Source: Phormidium tanganyikae FI6-MK23 (GTDB lineage: Bacteria; Cyanobacteriota; Cyanobacteriia; Leptolyngbyales; Leptolyngbyaceae). From it: DNA of 35,161 nucleotides. The notes beneath the pieces are model-generated. The model was not told the origin of the DNA and did not search any database. It was given only the letters and a program-made list of their open reading frames with translations. Below, one piece after another: positions 8,477-16,240 of the stretch. The DNA lies in assembly GCA_019359175.1 (NCBI GenBank), contig JAHHHU010000035.1:1-35161 (forward strand), in the 5' to 3' direction. Made by a program: the position numbers and the translations under genes. The first letter of the stretch is position 1. Every line of letters starts with the position of its first letter.

Positions 8477-9337
8477 ATGACTTCAACGCTGTCTGAGCAA
8501 ATCCAGCAATTTTACGATGCGTCTTCTGGGCTGTGGGAGCAAGTTTGGGGCGAACATATGCACCATGGCTACTACGGCGCAGATGGAAAAATCCGAAAAG
8601 ACCGACGACAAGCGCAAATCGACTTGATCGAAGAATTGCTGAAATGGGCAAACGTGACCGAGGCGCAGCAAATTCTCGATGTCGGGTGCGGGATCGGTGG
8701 AAGTTCGCTTTATTTGGCTGAGAAATTTGGCGCAGCGGCAACGGGGATCACGCTCAGTCCGGTACAAGCCAATCGAGCCACAGAACGGGCACGAACACTA
8801 CGTGCAGCAAAGCTAGCGAGCAATATCAACGCCCAGTTTCAAGTTGCAGACGCGCTAAATATGCCATTCCCTGACAACTCCTTTGATCTCGTATGGTCGC
8901 TCGAAAGCGGCGAACATATGCCCGACAAAGTGAAGTTTTTACAAGAATGCGATCGTGTTCTGAAACCGGGCGGTACTTTTCTCATGGCAACTTGGTGTCA
9001 CCGACCAACCGATAAAGTGCCGCTGACGGTAGACGATCGCAAACGCCTTGCTGAAATTTATCGAGTGTACTGTTTGCCGTATGTGATCTCGCTGCCGGAA
9101 TATGAAGCGATCGCGCGAAATCTTGGACTACAAGACATTCAGACCGCAGATTGGTCAACCTCAGTCGCGCCGTTTTGGGATGTCGTGATCGATTCTGCTT
9201 TTACTCCGAGCGCGATTTTCGGCTTGCTCACGTCGGGTTGGACAACAATCCAAGCAGCGCTGTCACTCGGAACTATGCAGCAGGGTTACAAGCGCGGATT
9301 AATTAAATTTGGATTACTCTGCGGCAAGAAAGCCTAG
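8477..9337 (+). CDS. Gamma-tocopherol methyltransferase
   Basis: The 286-residue class I SAM methyltransferase closely fits cyanobacterial gamma-tocopherol methyltransferase (the VTE4/slr0089 type), which adds the last methyl group to make alpha-tocopherol. Landmarks are FYDASSGLWEQVWGEHMHHG near the N-terminus, the SAM loop ILDVGCGIGG at 66-75, SLESGEHMPDK, and the long YCLPYVISLPEYE segment, all characteristic of this subfamily. Unlike the Synechocystis protein it has no N-terminal signal-like extension. I start at ATG 8477 because it gives the family N-terminus; the TTG at 8459 would add six residues. The homogentisate phytyltransferase gene follows 40 bases later on the same strand, which supports a tocopherol role over the alternative MPBQ/MSBQ methyltransferase call. 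Confidence 0.9.
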   Translation: MTSTLSEQIQQFYDASSGLWEQVWGEHMHHGYYGADGKIRKDRRQAQIDLIEELLKWANVTEAQQILDVGCGIGGSSLYLAEKFGAAATGITLSPVQANRATERARTLRAAKLASNINAQFQVADALNMPFPDNSFDLVWSLESGEHMPDKVKFLQECDRVLKPGGTFLMATWCHRPTDKVPLTVDDRKRLAEIYRVYCLPYVISLPEYEAIARNLGLQDIQTADWSTSVAPFWDVVIDSAFTPSAIFGLLTSGWTTIQAALSLGTMQQGYKRGLIKFGLLCGKKA

Positions 9338-9377
9338 AACCACGGTAGGGTGAGAAAGTCAGGACTCCAGAACGCAC

Positions 9378-10304
9378 ATGAACCGAATTTCGCCGCGACA
9401 TTCCAATCCCATTCAACGCTATGCCCCTTGGCTCTATGCTTTCTGGAAGTTCTCCCGCCCACACACGATTATCGGAACGACGTTGAGCGTTCTGGGGCTT
9501 TATCTCATCGTTCTCGGCAGCAATCGCCAGCTTTTACCGCATCCCACTTTATTAATCGCGCCTTGGATCGCTTGTATCTGCGGCAATATCTACATCGTTG
9601 GCTTAAATCAACTTGAAGATATCGCGATCGACAAAATTAATAAGCCTCATCTGCCTCTCGCTTCTGGCGAATTCTCGATCTGGCAAGGACGCACGATCGT
9701 CTTTCTTACCGGAATGATTGCGATCGCCGTTGCGATTTCACAAAGTCCTTATCTGTTTGCAATGGTGGGATTGAGTTTAGCGATCGGGACGCTCTATTCT
9801 CTGCCGCCTGTGCGGTTGAAGCGATTTCCGTTTTGGGCATCGCTGTGCATCTTTACGGTGAGAGGCGCGATCGTCAATCTAGGACTCTTCCTGCATTTCA
9901 ATCAAGGCTTTCCGATTCCTGCAAAAGTTTGGGCATTAACCATCTTTATTCTGGTGTTTACGTTTGCGATCGCGATCTTCAAAGATATGCCGGATACCGA
10001 AGGCGATCGACAGTACAACATTCGGACATTGACGCTCAAATTGGGGCAACGTCCGGTGTTCAACTTGGCTCGTGCGGTTTTGACCGTGTGTTATTTGTCG
10101 ATCGTTGCGATCGCGTTCTTTCTACCTGGAGTGAATGCACCTTTTTTGGTACTCAGTCACCTTATGGCGCTAAGTTCTATGTGGCTCCGCAGCTACAAAA
10201 TTGATTTAAAAGACAAATCAGAAGTTACGCGATTTTATCAATTTATTTGGAAACTGTTTTTCTTAGAGTATTTAATTTTTCCGGCAGCGTGTTTCTTAGG
10301 TTAA
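9378..10304 (+). CDS. hpt: Homogentisate phytyltransferase (UbiA family)
   Basis: The 308-residue membrane prenyltransferase joins phytyl diphosphate to homogentisate, the committed step of tocopherol synthesis. It has the two UbiA aspartate motifs: NQLEDIAIDKINKP (first, with the following HLPLASGE typical of Hpt/VTE2) and KDMPDTEGDRQ (second). About eight to nine hydrophobic helices alternate with these loops. The N-terminal WKFSRPHTIIGT is characteristic of the homogentisate group as opposed to chlorophyll or heme prenyltransferases. The gene follows the tocopherol methyltransferase by 40 bases, so the committed and final steps of one pathway are likely co-transcribed. Confidence 0.94.
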   Translation: MNRISPRHSNPIQRYAPWLYAFWKFSRPHTIIGTTLSVLGLYLIVLGSNRQLLPHPTLLIAPWIACICGNIYIVGLNQLEDIAIDKINKPHLPLASGEFSIWQGRTIVFLTGMIAIAVAISQSPYLFAMVGLSLAIGTLYSLPPVRLKRFPFWASLCIFTVRGAIVNLGLFLHFNQGFPIPAKVWALTIFILVFTFAIAIFKDMPDTEGDRQYNIRTLTLKLGQRPVFNLARAVLTVCYLSIVAIAFFLPGVNAPFLVLSHLMALSSMWLRSYKIDLKDKSEVTRFYQFIWKLFFLEYLIFPAACFLG

Positions 10305-10451
10305 CCGTCGAGATTTGCGGACTCTTGCTAACTCCGATTCGTACTCTGAAGCAACCCACACCGAAACACCTAAAACGATAAAGTAGCTAATTGCAGCAAT
10401 GGGATTAAATATTTTATTTAAACCGATCAGGTGATTTATACTCGCGAGCAT
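10296..10451 (-). CDS. Small single-span membrane protein (hypothetical)
   Basis: A 51-residue frame from ATG 10451 reads as a membrane microprotein: a short polar start (MLASINHLIGLNKI), one hydrophobic helix (IAAISYFIVLGVSVWVA) and a charged tail (SEYESELARVRKSRRLT). The composition is much more protein-like than other frames in this gap. The upstream part of the same open frame is not protein-like and overlaps tatC, so only this segment is proposed. Its stop codon lies nine bases inside the convergent hpt gene. No clear ribosome site is visible. The family is not recognised; a real but uncharacterised small protein is the best reading. Confidence 0.45.
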   Translation of the reverse strand: MLASINHLIGLNKIFNPIAAISYFIVLGVSVWVASEYESELARVRKSRRLT

Positions 10452-10598
10452 AAACCGCCGTATATTACATCGTTTCTCTGGGATCGCTTGGAATCTCTGG
10501 ATAGACCTTAAATACGATCGCAATCTTCCTGATAACCTTGTCTCGTCGCCTGTCCTCGATACAATAGTTACAACCCATCGGACAGAAAGCCAGAATCC

Positions 10599-11411
10599 AT
10601 GACTGCTCCCTCGGAACTCGAAACCTCTTCTATCCCAACCCTCGCGGACGATTCCCCTAGCGAATTGGCTCCCGCAGAACCCGCAACGCTTGAAGATGAC
10701 GGCAATGTTATCGATGATGTTGAAATGTCGCTGTTCGACCATTTAGAGGAATTGCGACAGCGAATTTTTTATTCGTTAATCGCGATCGTCCTTTGCATTG
10801 TGGGGTGCTTTGTTTATGTCAGACCGCTGGTGCAATTTCTTGAAGTGCCTGCGGTGGGCGTGAAGTTTCTTCAGCTTGCACCTGGAGAGTATTTCTTTGT
10901 TTCGATGAAGGTTGCAGGCTACAGTGGCTTAATCTTAGCTGCGCCGTTTATTTTGTATCAGATTGTAGCGTTTGTGCTGCCCGGATTGACGCGGCGAGAA
11001 AAACGATTTCTAGCACCTGTTGTTTTAGGATCGAGCGTTTTGTTTCTGGGAGGATTGGCGTTTTCGTATGCGTTGTTGATTCCCGCTGCGTTGAACTTCT
11101 TTATCTCTTACGGTGCGGAAGTTGTTGAGCAAGCTTGGTCAATCGACCGTTATTTTGAGTTTGTTTTACTGTTGATGTTTAGCACCGGATTGGCGTTTCA
11201 AATTCCGATCGTTCAAGCCTTGTTAGGATTTTTGGGGATTGTTTCATCGAAAACAATGCTCTCAGGCTGGAAATATGTGCTGTTAGGTTCTGCAATTCTG
11301 GGAGCAGTGATCACTCCGTCTACCGATCCGTTGACGCAAAGCCTTTTAGGGGGTGCAGTGCTAGGACTCTACTTTGCTGGAGTGGGGATTGTGAAACTGT
11401 TAGGGAAGTAG
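10599..11411 (+). CDS. tatC: Sec-independent twin-arginine translocase subunit TatC
   Basis: This 270-residue polytopic protein is the receptor component of the Tat pathway that moves folded proteins across the thylakoid and plasma membranes. It has a long acidic N-terminal extension of about 45 residues, common in cyanobacteria, then the canonical [14 protein letters not shown] cytoplasmic start, six membrane helices, the first periplasmic loop with [13 protein letters not shown], and [19 protein letters not shown], matching the signal-peptide-binding region of E. coli TatC. The end contains the conserved [12 protein letters not shown]. No tatA gene is next to it, as is usual in cyanobacteria. 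It converges with hemJ. Confidence 0.95.
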   Translation: MTAPSELETSSIPTLADDSPSELAPAEPATLEDDGNVIDDVEMSLFDHLEELRQRIFYSLIAIVLCIVGCFVYVRPLVQFLEVPAVGVKFLQLAPGEYFFVSMKVAGYSGLILAAPFILYQIVAFVLPGLTRREKRFLAPVVLGSSVLFLGGLAFSYALLIPAALNFFISYGAEVVEQAWSIDRYFEFVLLLMFSTGLAFQIPIVQALLGFLGIVSSKTMLSGWKYVLLGSAILGAVITPSTDPLTQSLLGGAVLGLYFAGVGIVKLLGK

Positions 11412-11414
11412 AGC

Positions 11415-11438
11415 GCGATCGCCAAACACGACGATCGC
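11415..11438. terminator. Possible bidirectional hairpin between tatC and hemJ
   Basis: GCGATCG (11415-11421) and CGATCGC (11432-11438) form a perfect seven-base stem around a ten-base loop, followed by AAAATCTTAG. It lies just past the tatC stop in a convergent gap of 72 bases. The arms are HIP1 half-sites, so this may simply be HIP1 abundance. There is no strong T-run on either strand. Confidence 0.3.
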
Positions 11439-11483
11439 AAAATCTTAGTTAGAACGTCTTCATCGGAGATGTAGAGCAATTAA

Positions 11484-12059
11484 TTATGCGCTCACTTCTG
11501 TTGCTGAAGTGGCTAGCTGTTCTTTGGCTAACCGTCGCTTACGGGCATAAAGCTGAATGAATGCTGCCATGGCGATCGACATTCCAAAAATTCCCCAAGC
11601 GGTTGCACTGGTTGGAATATCATTCTTGAACACAGCTAACATCACGATAATTACAAACAAAACCGTCGGGAATTCATTAAACCAGCGGAATTGCTGACCT
11701 GTCATCTTACAAGTATCAGCGGCAAGGCTTTTCATAATCCTCAAGCACGCATGATCATAGATGATCAACAGTGCAACACACGCCAGTTTGACATGGAGCC
11801 AAGGCTGTTTGAGAACATCAGGTTCCGTATAGACAAGCCCGATCGCCATTGCGATCGTCAACACTAATGCAGGAGTCATGATGATGCGATACAGCCGCTT
11901 CTCCATGATTTGATATTGGTTTCTAAGAATGCTGCGGGCGGGTTCTGCTTGCTCATTTGCTTCCGCGTGATAAACAAACAAGCGAGGCAGGTAAAACAAC
12001 CCCGCAAACCAGCAGACAATTCCCACGATATGAAATGCCTTAAACCACTGATATGCCAT
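11484..12059 (-). CDS. hemJ: Protoporphyrinogen oxidase HemJ
   Basis: The 191-residue membrane protein is the cyanobacterial-type protoporphyrinogen IX oxidase, needed for heme and chlorophyll. It begins YQWFKAFHIVGIVCWFAGLF with the conserved His that is important in HemJ, has the RLFVYHAE segment, KRLYRIIMTPALVLT, WLHVKLACV and RWFNEFPTVLFVIIV, and four to five membrane helices. I chose ATG 12059 (MAYQWFK) because this matches the family length of about 190 residues; the frame upstream runs into the neighbouring DUF2811 gene. That gene ends eight bases before this start, so the two form an operon. Together with heme oxygenase at 5609 the window holds both a heme-making and a heme-opening step. 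Confidence 0.95.
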   Translation of the reverse strand: MAYQWFKAFHIVGIVCWFAGLFYLPRLFVYHAEANEQAEPARSILRNQYQIMEKRLYRIIMTPALVLTIAMAIGLVYTEPDVLKQPWLHVKLACVALLIIYDHACLRIMKSLAADTCKMTGQQFRWFNEFPTVLFVIIVMLAVFKNDIPTSATAWGIFGMSIAMAAFIQLYARKRRLAKEQLATSATEVSA

Positions 12060-12067
12060 AAGAATCG

Positions 12068-12268
12068 TTATGCAGAATGTTTCAAAAGCGTATCGAGACA
12101 AACCGAAGTCGTTTGTCGATCGCATTCTCCATTCTGCAATAAAAACAGGCTCAATGCGGCAGTCAAAACCTGATCTTGATCCCAGTCGGGATGTTGTTCA
12201 AGATAGTGCGCTAGAGAAATGTGAAGGGCTTCGGGAAGTTCGGTCAAGATGCTGACGATTGGGTACAT
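12068..12268 (-). CDS. DUF2811 family small protein
   Basis: A 66-residue protein with the compact DUF2811 pattern: VSILTELPEALHISLAHYLE, then HPDWDQDQVLTAALSLFLLQ and NG. The family is restricted mainly to cyanobacteria, is 55-70 residues long and has no known function; its layout resembles a short helical, ribbon-helix-helix-like protein, but this is only an impression. It ends eight bases before the hemJ start on the same strand and is therefore the first gene of a two-gene operon. A gene-free region with several DnaA boxes lies directly upstream. Confidence 0.85.
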   Translation of the reverse strand: MYPIVSILTELPEALHISLAHYLEQHPDWDQDQVLTAALSLFLLQNGECDRQTTSVCLDTLLKHSA

Positions 12269-12731
12269 AGAATTAACGTCTCAAACTGAATTTCGAGGAT
12301 ATGAACAGTCGAGCCTAGTTTTTCAACAGGCTGTGGAAAACGTCAACTTTTACAGAAAGATTTAATCTGCCGACTCAGGTGCAAACTCGCACCATCGAGA
12401 CGGCTAGGATGTAGCATTTGTAGTTGTTTCAGCCGTTTTTTTGCATAGGCTGTTTGAACCGTTTTATTGTCAATGAAAAGAGTAATTTCTGTCAATGCCA
12501 AAAAATGTATCGCGGGGGATCAGTTTGAGGGCGATCCAACGGTGGAATGCGGGTTTCAGCGATTTCACTTTCTATATTCTGAACACTGATGACGCAGACG
12601 ATACATATTCTGATGAATCTTTCAGTGGTTACACGGTTTATCCACAGGTTTAACTTTTTTGCTGTGGAAAAGCAGGCGAGTCTGTGGAAAACTCGCGCAA
12701 AACTGGGGAAAACGAGGGCGAATTCGTTTCC
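12269..12731. other. DnaA-box cluster; candidate replication origin or DnaA-binding locus
   Basis: No gene is visible in these 463 bases. Four exact DnaA boxes occur: TGTGGAAAA (reverse complement of TTTTCCACA) at 12332-12340, 12663-12671 and 12683-12691, and TTATCCACA at 12638-12646. Near-matches include TTTTTCAACAG at 12319-12329 and TGGGGAAAA at 12704-12712. Three exact boxes and a near one fall within about 75 bases (12638-12712) beside a short T-run. TTTTCCACA is the box type reported for cyanobacterial origins. The region also includes the promoter of DUF2811-hemJ. No dnaA or dnaN gene is in the window. Other possibilities are a DnaA-titration site or DnaA control of the hemJ operon. 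Confidence 0.55.
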
Positions 12732-14234
12732 TTAATCTTGTTTTTGGTTTTGGTGCCAAGTTTTAGCGTGCGATCGAATCTCGGTGAGTTCTTGCGGGGT
12801 CATTTTGTCGAGATTTGCCAAAATAAAGCTCATGCGCCCCTGACTCGTCAGCTTTTCGCGATGTCGATCGAGAAAGTCCCAGTAGAAAAAATTAAACGGA
12901 CACGCCTTATCGCCGATTCGAGTCTTCGGATTGTAGCAGCACTTCGTACAGTAGTCACTCATTTTGTTGACATAGTTTGCAGAGGAAGCGTAAGGCTTCG
13001 ATGCGAGGATACCACCGTCCGCAAACTGTCCCATTCCAATCACATTCGTTTGCATCACCCAGTCGTAAGCATCAATGAATGCTGCATGAAACCAGTTCTC
13101 GATTGCTTGCGGCGAAATGCCCGAAATCAGCGCGAAGTTACTCAGAATCATTAATCGCTGGATGTGATGCCCGTAGCCTGTGCGCTCGACTTGTGAGAGG
13201 CTTTGGCGAAGACAGTTCATTTCGGTCTGAGTAGAGTCCCAGAAGAAGGCGGGAAGGGGCTGAGTGTGGTTAAACCAATTGCGCGTAGGGTAGTCGTCTT
13301 CAGTAGAGAGGTAGATGCCGCGCATATATTCCCGCCATCCGAGAACTTGCCGGATAAAACCTTCGACGCTGTTAAGGCTGAGATTTTCAAGGTGATAGGC
13401 GCGTTCTGCCCATCGCACAATTTCCAGTGGATTCAATAGTCCGATGTTCAGATAAGGCGAAATCAGCGCGTGCCACATTGTTTCTTCGCCTGTAACCATT
13501 GCATCTTGATAAGGGCCAAAGGTTGGAAGTCGCGTTTTGATAAATGTTTCCAAGACTTGTAAAGCTTGATCGCGAGTCACTGCCCAAAGAAACGGCGTTG
13601 CACTTCCATAGGTAGGAAAGTTGATCGATTCAACTTTTTTGATTACAGCCGTTGTCATTTCGTCGGGTTCAAACCAGAGCGGCTCTGGGGTGATGAACTC
13701 TTTTCTTGGCGGCTTGCGGTTTTCTTGATCAAAATTCCAGCGATCGCCAATCGGTTTATCTCCGTTCATCAAAATGCCAAACCGTTTGCGCCCTTCTCGA
13801 TAGAAATCCTCCATCAGCATTCGCTTTCGAGGTTTTGCCCAGTTGAGAAAATCTGTCTCAGTCCAAAGAAAATGATTGTTCGGAACGATCGTAATGTCAC
13901 ACGGTAAGTTCAATGATTCGATCAACTTCGCGAAAGGTCGATCGATCGGTGACATCACTCGTAGTTCTGTGATGCTGTTGGCTTGAATCCAATCTATCAG
14001 CGGGGCTTCAAACGTTTCGGATTCGATGTAAGTAACGGATCTTTTCGTCGATCGTAGTTCTTGAGCAAAGTGCCGCATCGCAGACCAAATGAGAATCAGC
14101 TTTTGTTTGTGATACTGACGTTCATGTACGTGATTCAGCGATTCGATCAAGATAACGGGCGCATTGTCGATCGCCTTTAGCGCAGCTTGATCCTGTGAAA
14201 GCTGATCGCCTAACACCCAAATTCCGACAGTCAT
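12732..14234 (-). CDS. Bacterial FeS-type cryptochrome/(6-4) photolyase (FeS-BCP)
   Basis: The 500-residue protein belongs to the FeS-BCP group (PhrB of Agrobacterium, CryB of Rhodobacter), which repairs (6-4) photoproducts or acts in blue-light signalling. It starts with WVLGDQLS of the antenna-binding domain. Four cysteines for a [4Fe-4S] cluster are at 341, 429, 432 and 445; their spacing (88, 3 and 13) equals that of PhrB Cys350/438/441/454. The FAD domain shows FGPYQDAM, GWREYMRGIY, GYGHHIQRLMILSNFAL and VMQTNVIGMGQFADGG. I start at ATG 14234 since the longer frame would run into the divergent antitoxin gene. Antenna is expected to be a lumazine in this group. Enzyme versus sensor role cannot be decided from sequence. 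Confidence 0.93.
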   Translation of the reverse strand: MTVGIWVLGDQLSQDQAALKAIDNAPVILIESLNHVHERQYHKQKLILIWSAMRHFAQELRSTKRSVTYIESETFEAPLIDWIQANSITELRVMSPIDRPFAKLIESLNLPCDITIVPNNHFLWTETDFLNWAKPRKRMLMEDFYREGRKRFGILMNGDKPIGDRWNFDQENRKPPRKEFITPEPLWFEPDEMTTAVIKKVESINFPTYGSATPFLWAVTRDQALQVLETFIKTRLPTFGPYQDAMVTGEETMWHALISPYLNIGLLNPLEIVRWAERAYHLENLSLNSVEGFIRQVLGWREYMRGIYLSTEDDYPTRNWFNHTQPLPAFFWDSTQTEMNCLRQSLSQVERTGYGHHIQRLMILSNFALISGISPQAIENWFHAAFIDAYDWVMQTNVIGMGQFADGGILASKPYASSANYVNKMSDYCTKCCYNPKTRIGDKACPFNFFYWDFLDRHREKLTSQGRMSFILANLDKMTPQELTEIRSHAKTWHQNQKQD

Positions 14235-14314
14235 AGAGAAAAGCTTTACTGAGAGGCTCTGTATCTTACCGCAAAACCGAAATAGGATAGTGAAATATCT
14301 AGGTAGACATAAAG

Positions 14315-14551
14315 ATGATTCCAATTCACGAGGCTCAGCAACAGTTGCAGGATTTAATTGATTCAGTGAATCAGTCTCACCAACCCGTTGTGATTGCGGG
14401 AGAGGGCAGCAATGCAGTATTACTGTCCGAAGCAGACTGGGCATCTGTGCAGGAAACGCTCTATCTTTTGTCAATGCCGGGAATGCGAGAATCGATTCGA
14501 GAAGGACTCGCAACACCGATCGAGGAATGCGATCGCGAATTAGAGTGGTGA
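14315..14551 (+). CDS. Type II antitoxin, Phd/YefM family
   Basis: The 78-residue protein has the Phd/YefM antitoxin layout: an N-terminal DNA-binding part (IHEAQQQLQDLIDSVNQSHQPVVIAGEGSNAVLLSEADW) and a C-terminal toxin-wrapping tail (ETLYLLSMPGMRESIREGL). The N-terminus is slightly atypical, with PIHEAQ instead of the usual ISxSEAR. The frame is intact. Its TGA overlaps the GTG start of a YoeB/Txe toxin gene by three bases, the usual coupled arrangement. The toxin is interrupted by a stop, so this antitoxin may be an orphan. Divergent from the photolyase gene. Confidence 0.85.
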   Translation: MIPIHEAQQQLQDLIDSVNQSHQPVVIAGEGSNAVLLSEADWASVQETLYLLSMPGMRESIREGLATPIEECDRELEW

Positions 14552-14811
14552 GTTGGAATCTGGTCTATACCAAACAAGCTCAGAAAGATGCGAAGAAGCT
14601 ATCTTCTAGCAATTTGTGAGAGAAAGCCCAAGCTTTACTTGACATTCTTCAAACTGATCCATTTCAGAATCCTCCACCCTATGAAAAGTTGGTAGGAGAT
14701 TTAGAAGGTGCCTATTCGCGCCGCATCAGCATTCAGCATCGTCTCGTGTACGAAGTGATTGAGTCCGAGAATACCGTAAAAATTTTGCGGATGTGGACAC
14801 ATTACGAGTAG
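14548..14811 (+). pseudogene. Txe/YoeB-family toxin gene with an internal stop
   Basis: From the GTG at 14548 the frame reads SWNLVYTKQAQKDAKKLSSS, then NL, TGA (14617-14619), then EKAQALLDILQTDP, YEKLVGDLEGAYSRRIS, QHRLVYEV and ends LRMWTHYE at TAG 14809-14811. Apart from codon 24 this is a complete 87-residue YoeB/Txe-type mRNA endonuclease: YSRRI, the HRLVY segment and the C-terminal THYE correspond to the conserved Glu/Arg/His region of YoeB. A CGA to TGA change would explain the lesion, since related toxins have Arg there. No good in-frame start follows the stop, so an active toxin is unlikely. It is coupled to an intact antitoxin. Confidence 0.85.
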
Positions 14812-14817
14812 CAGTAT

Positions 14818-15132
14818 TCAATCTGAAGAACTTTGCTCTTTTTCAGGCTTACGAAATAGCAATTGAATTCCTAAGCCAGCTAATCCAAATGTTGCAAGCC
14901 CAAAAATCCCGGTTCCCATTGCGCTCATGCCGATCACCAAAGTTCTCACAGCTGAAGAGATGCGCCGAACGGTGAAACTATCCGTAGAAATTGGTTTTGT
15001 TGCAAACGAAAGCCCAATCGCACTGGTCATGTTGTAAAGTGCATAAGCGAGTAAACCCGCCAAGATCGCACCAATAAAACAGCGTAAAGGACTCGGCATC
15101 TGAGGCGTTTCGGGCTTCGGTGAATTTGTCAT
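14818..15132 (-). CDS. DUF3082 family membrane protein
   Basis: A 104-residue protein with two hydrophobic helices, CFIGAILAGLLAYALYNMTSA and LVIGMSAMGTGIFGLATFGLA, separated by a loop with RRISSAVRT. This matches the cyanobacterial/plastid-lineage DUF3082 family, whose function is unknown. It follows ispE by ten bases on the same strand, an arrangement that is widespread in cyanobacteria, so it is probably co-transcribed with ispE. Its stop lies six bases from the stop of the converging toxin remnant. Confidence 0.85.
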   Translation of the reverse strand: MTNSPKPETPQMPSPLRCFIGAILAGLLAYALYNMTSAIGLSFATKPISTDSFTVRRISSAVRTLVIGMSAMGTGIFGLATFGLAGLGIQLLFRKPEKEQSSSD

Positions 15133-15142
15133 AGTTTTCCTT

Positions 15143-16084
15143 CTAATGGTTTGCTAAATGAACGCCGCACTGACTTAATTTTGTCACCCAAAGTTCGAGA
15201 TCAGCATCGGGGATGTTCGATCGCATTGTGGTTCTAATTTCCTCAGCCTGCGATCGCGATTCTGCTAATGCAAATACGGTCGATCCTGAGCCTGACATCA
15301 TTGTGCCGATTGGATTGAGTCGCGCAAACTGATCGCGTAGCTGTTGCACCTTTTCAAATTCAGGTAAAACAACTTGTTCTAAATCGTTGTGCAACTGTTG
15401 CCCGATTTGTTTAAAGTCATGGTGTGCGATCGCAGTTAGAATCTCTTTCGATCTGGCTTTTTTTGCTTCAATTTCTTGTGTCGTTTTCGGATAAGCTTGA
15501 CCAAATTTCTGTCGATAAGTCTTGTAAGCCCAAGGGGTTGAAACAGGCAGATCTCGATACTTCGCTAACACTACAAACAGACTATCCAAACCCGCTAGAG
15601 GTGCAAGTTTTTCACCCCGTCCGGTTGCAAGTGCGGTTCCTCCCGAAATGCAAAAAGGAATGTCTGATCCAAGCTCCGCGCCCAAGTCTTGTAGCTCTGA
15701 ATGAGTTAATCCTAAATTCCACATCAAATCAATTCCAACGAGAACCGCAGCGGCATTACTCGAACCGCCTGCTAATCCTGCACCCATTGGAATTCGTTTT
15801 TGCAAATCAATTTCGATGCCGCCAAACTTCGCATACGTTTCGGGAAATTCGCGCATCATCAGTTCTGCGGCACGGTATGCCAAATTCGTCTGATCGACCG
15901 GAACCGCAGGATTATCACAATGCACGCGAACACCTTCAACACTGCGCGATCTCACAATCACACGATCAGCAAGTTCGATACTTTGCAGCACCATGATCAG
16001 TTCATGGAAGCCATCAGGACGATCACCCACGATTTGTAGATAGAGATTGATTTTGGCAGGCGCAATTAAAGAATACGATCGCAT
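15143..16084 (-). CDS. ispE: 4-diphosphocytidyl-2-C-methyl-D-erythritol kinase
   Basis: The 313-residue GHMP kinase phosphorylates CDP-methylerythritol in the MEP pathway, which supplies isoprenoids for carotenoids, chlorophyll tails and tocopherol. It shows the IspE start SLIAPAKINLYLQIVGDRPDGFHEL, the ATP-binding P-loop PMGAGLAGGSSNAAA (residues 99-113), and the third GHMP motif GTMMSGSGSTVFAL. The start ATG at 16084 fits the family. Downstream is DUF3082. In many cyanobacteria rsmA lies directly upstream; here an unrelated secreted-protein gene on the other strand separates ispE from rsmA. Confidence 0.96.
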   Translation of the reverse strand: MRSYSLIAPAKINLYLQIVGDRPDGFHELIMVLQSIELADRVIVRSRSVEGVRVHCDNPAVPVDQTNLAYRAAELMMREFPETYAKFGGIEIDLQKRIPMGAGLAGGSSNAAAVLVGIDLMWNLGLTHSELQDLGAELGSDIPFCISGGTALATGRGEKLAPLAGLDSLFVVLAKYRDLPVSTPWAYKTYRQKFGQAYPKTTQEIEAKKARSKEILTAIAHHDFKQIGQQLHNDLEQVVLPEFEKVQQLRDQFARLNPIGTMMSGSGSTVFALAESRSQAEEIRTTMRSNIPDADLELWVTKLSQCGVHLANH

Positions 16085-16240
16085 AACTCAGCCTATTTCG
16101 ACCTCTTCCATTATCAGGGACGGCTGAGACAAATTTTTCTATAATTTTTTGAGAAAGTTGCGTGATGTGGGGAACTTCAAGTGAAGAAAAATGAATCGGA
16201 TTGAAATAGCACGTCCGCTTGATTCACCTCGACAAGAACA

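Noticed and set aside
10452-10742. N-terminal part of the open frame upstream of the 51-residue membrane protein
   Set aside because: Arg/Cys-rich, not protein-like, and overlaps tatC on the other strand; only the last 51 codons are proposed.
12684-13154. 156-codon frame on the plus strand
   Set aside because: It lies antisense to the photolyase gene, whose protein has clear conserved motifs; the plus-strand product has no recognisable pattern.
15424-15996. 190-codon frame on the plus strand
   Set aside because: Antisense to ispE, which has all its catalytic motifs; a by-product of low stop frequency opposite a real gene.
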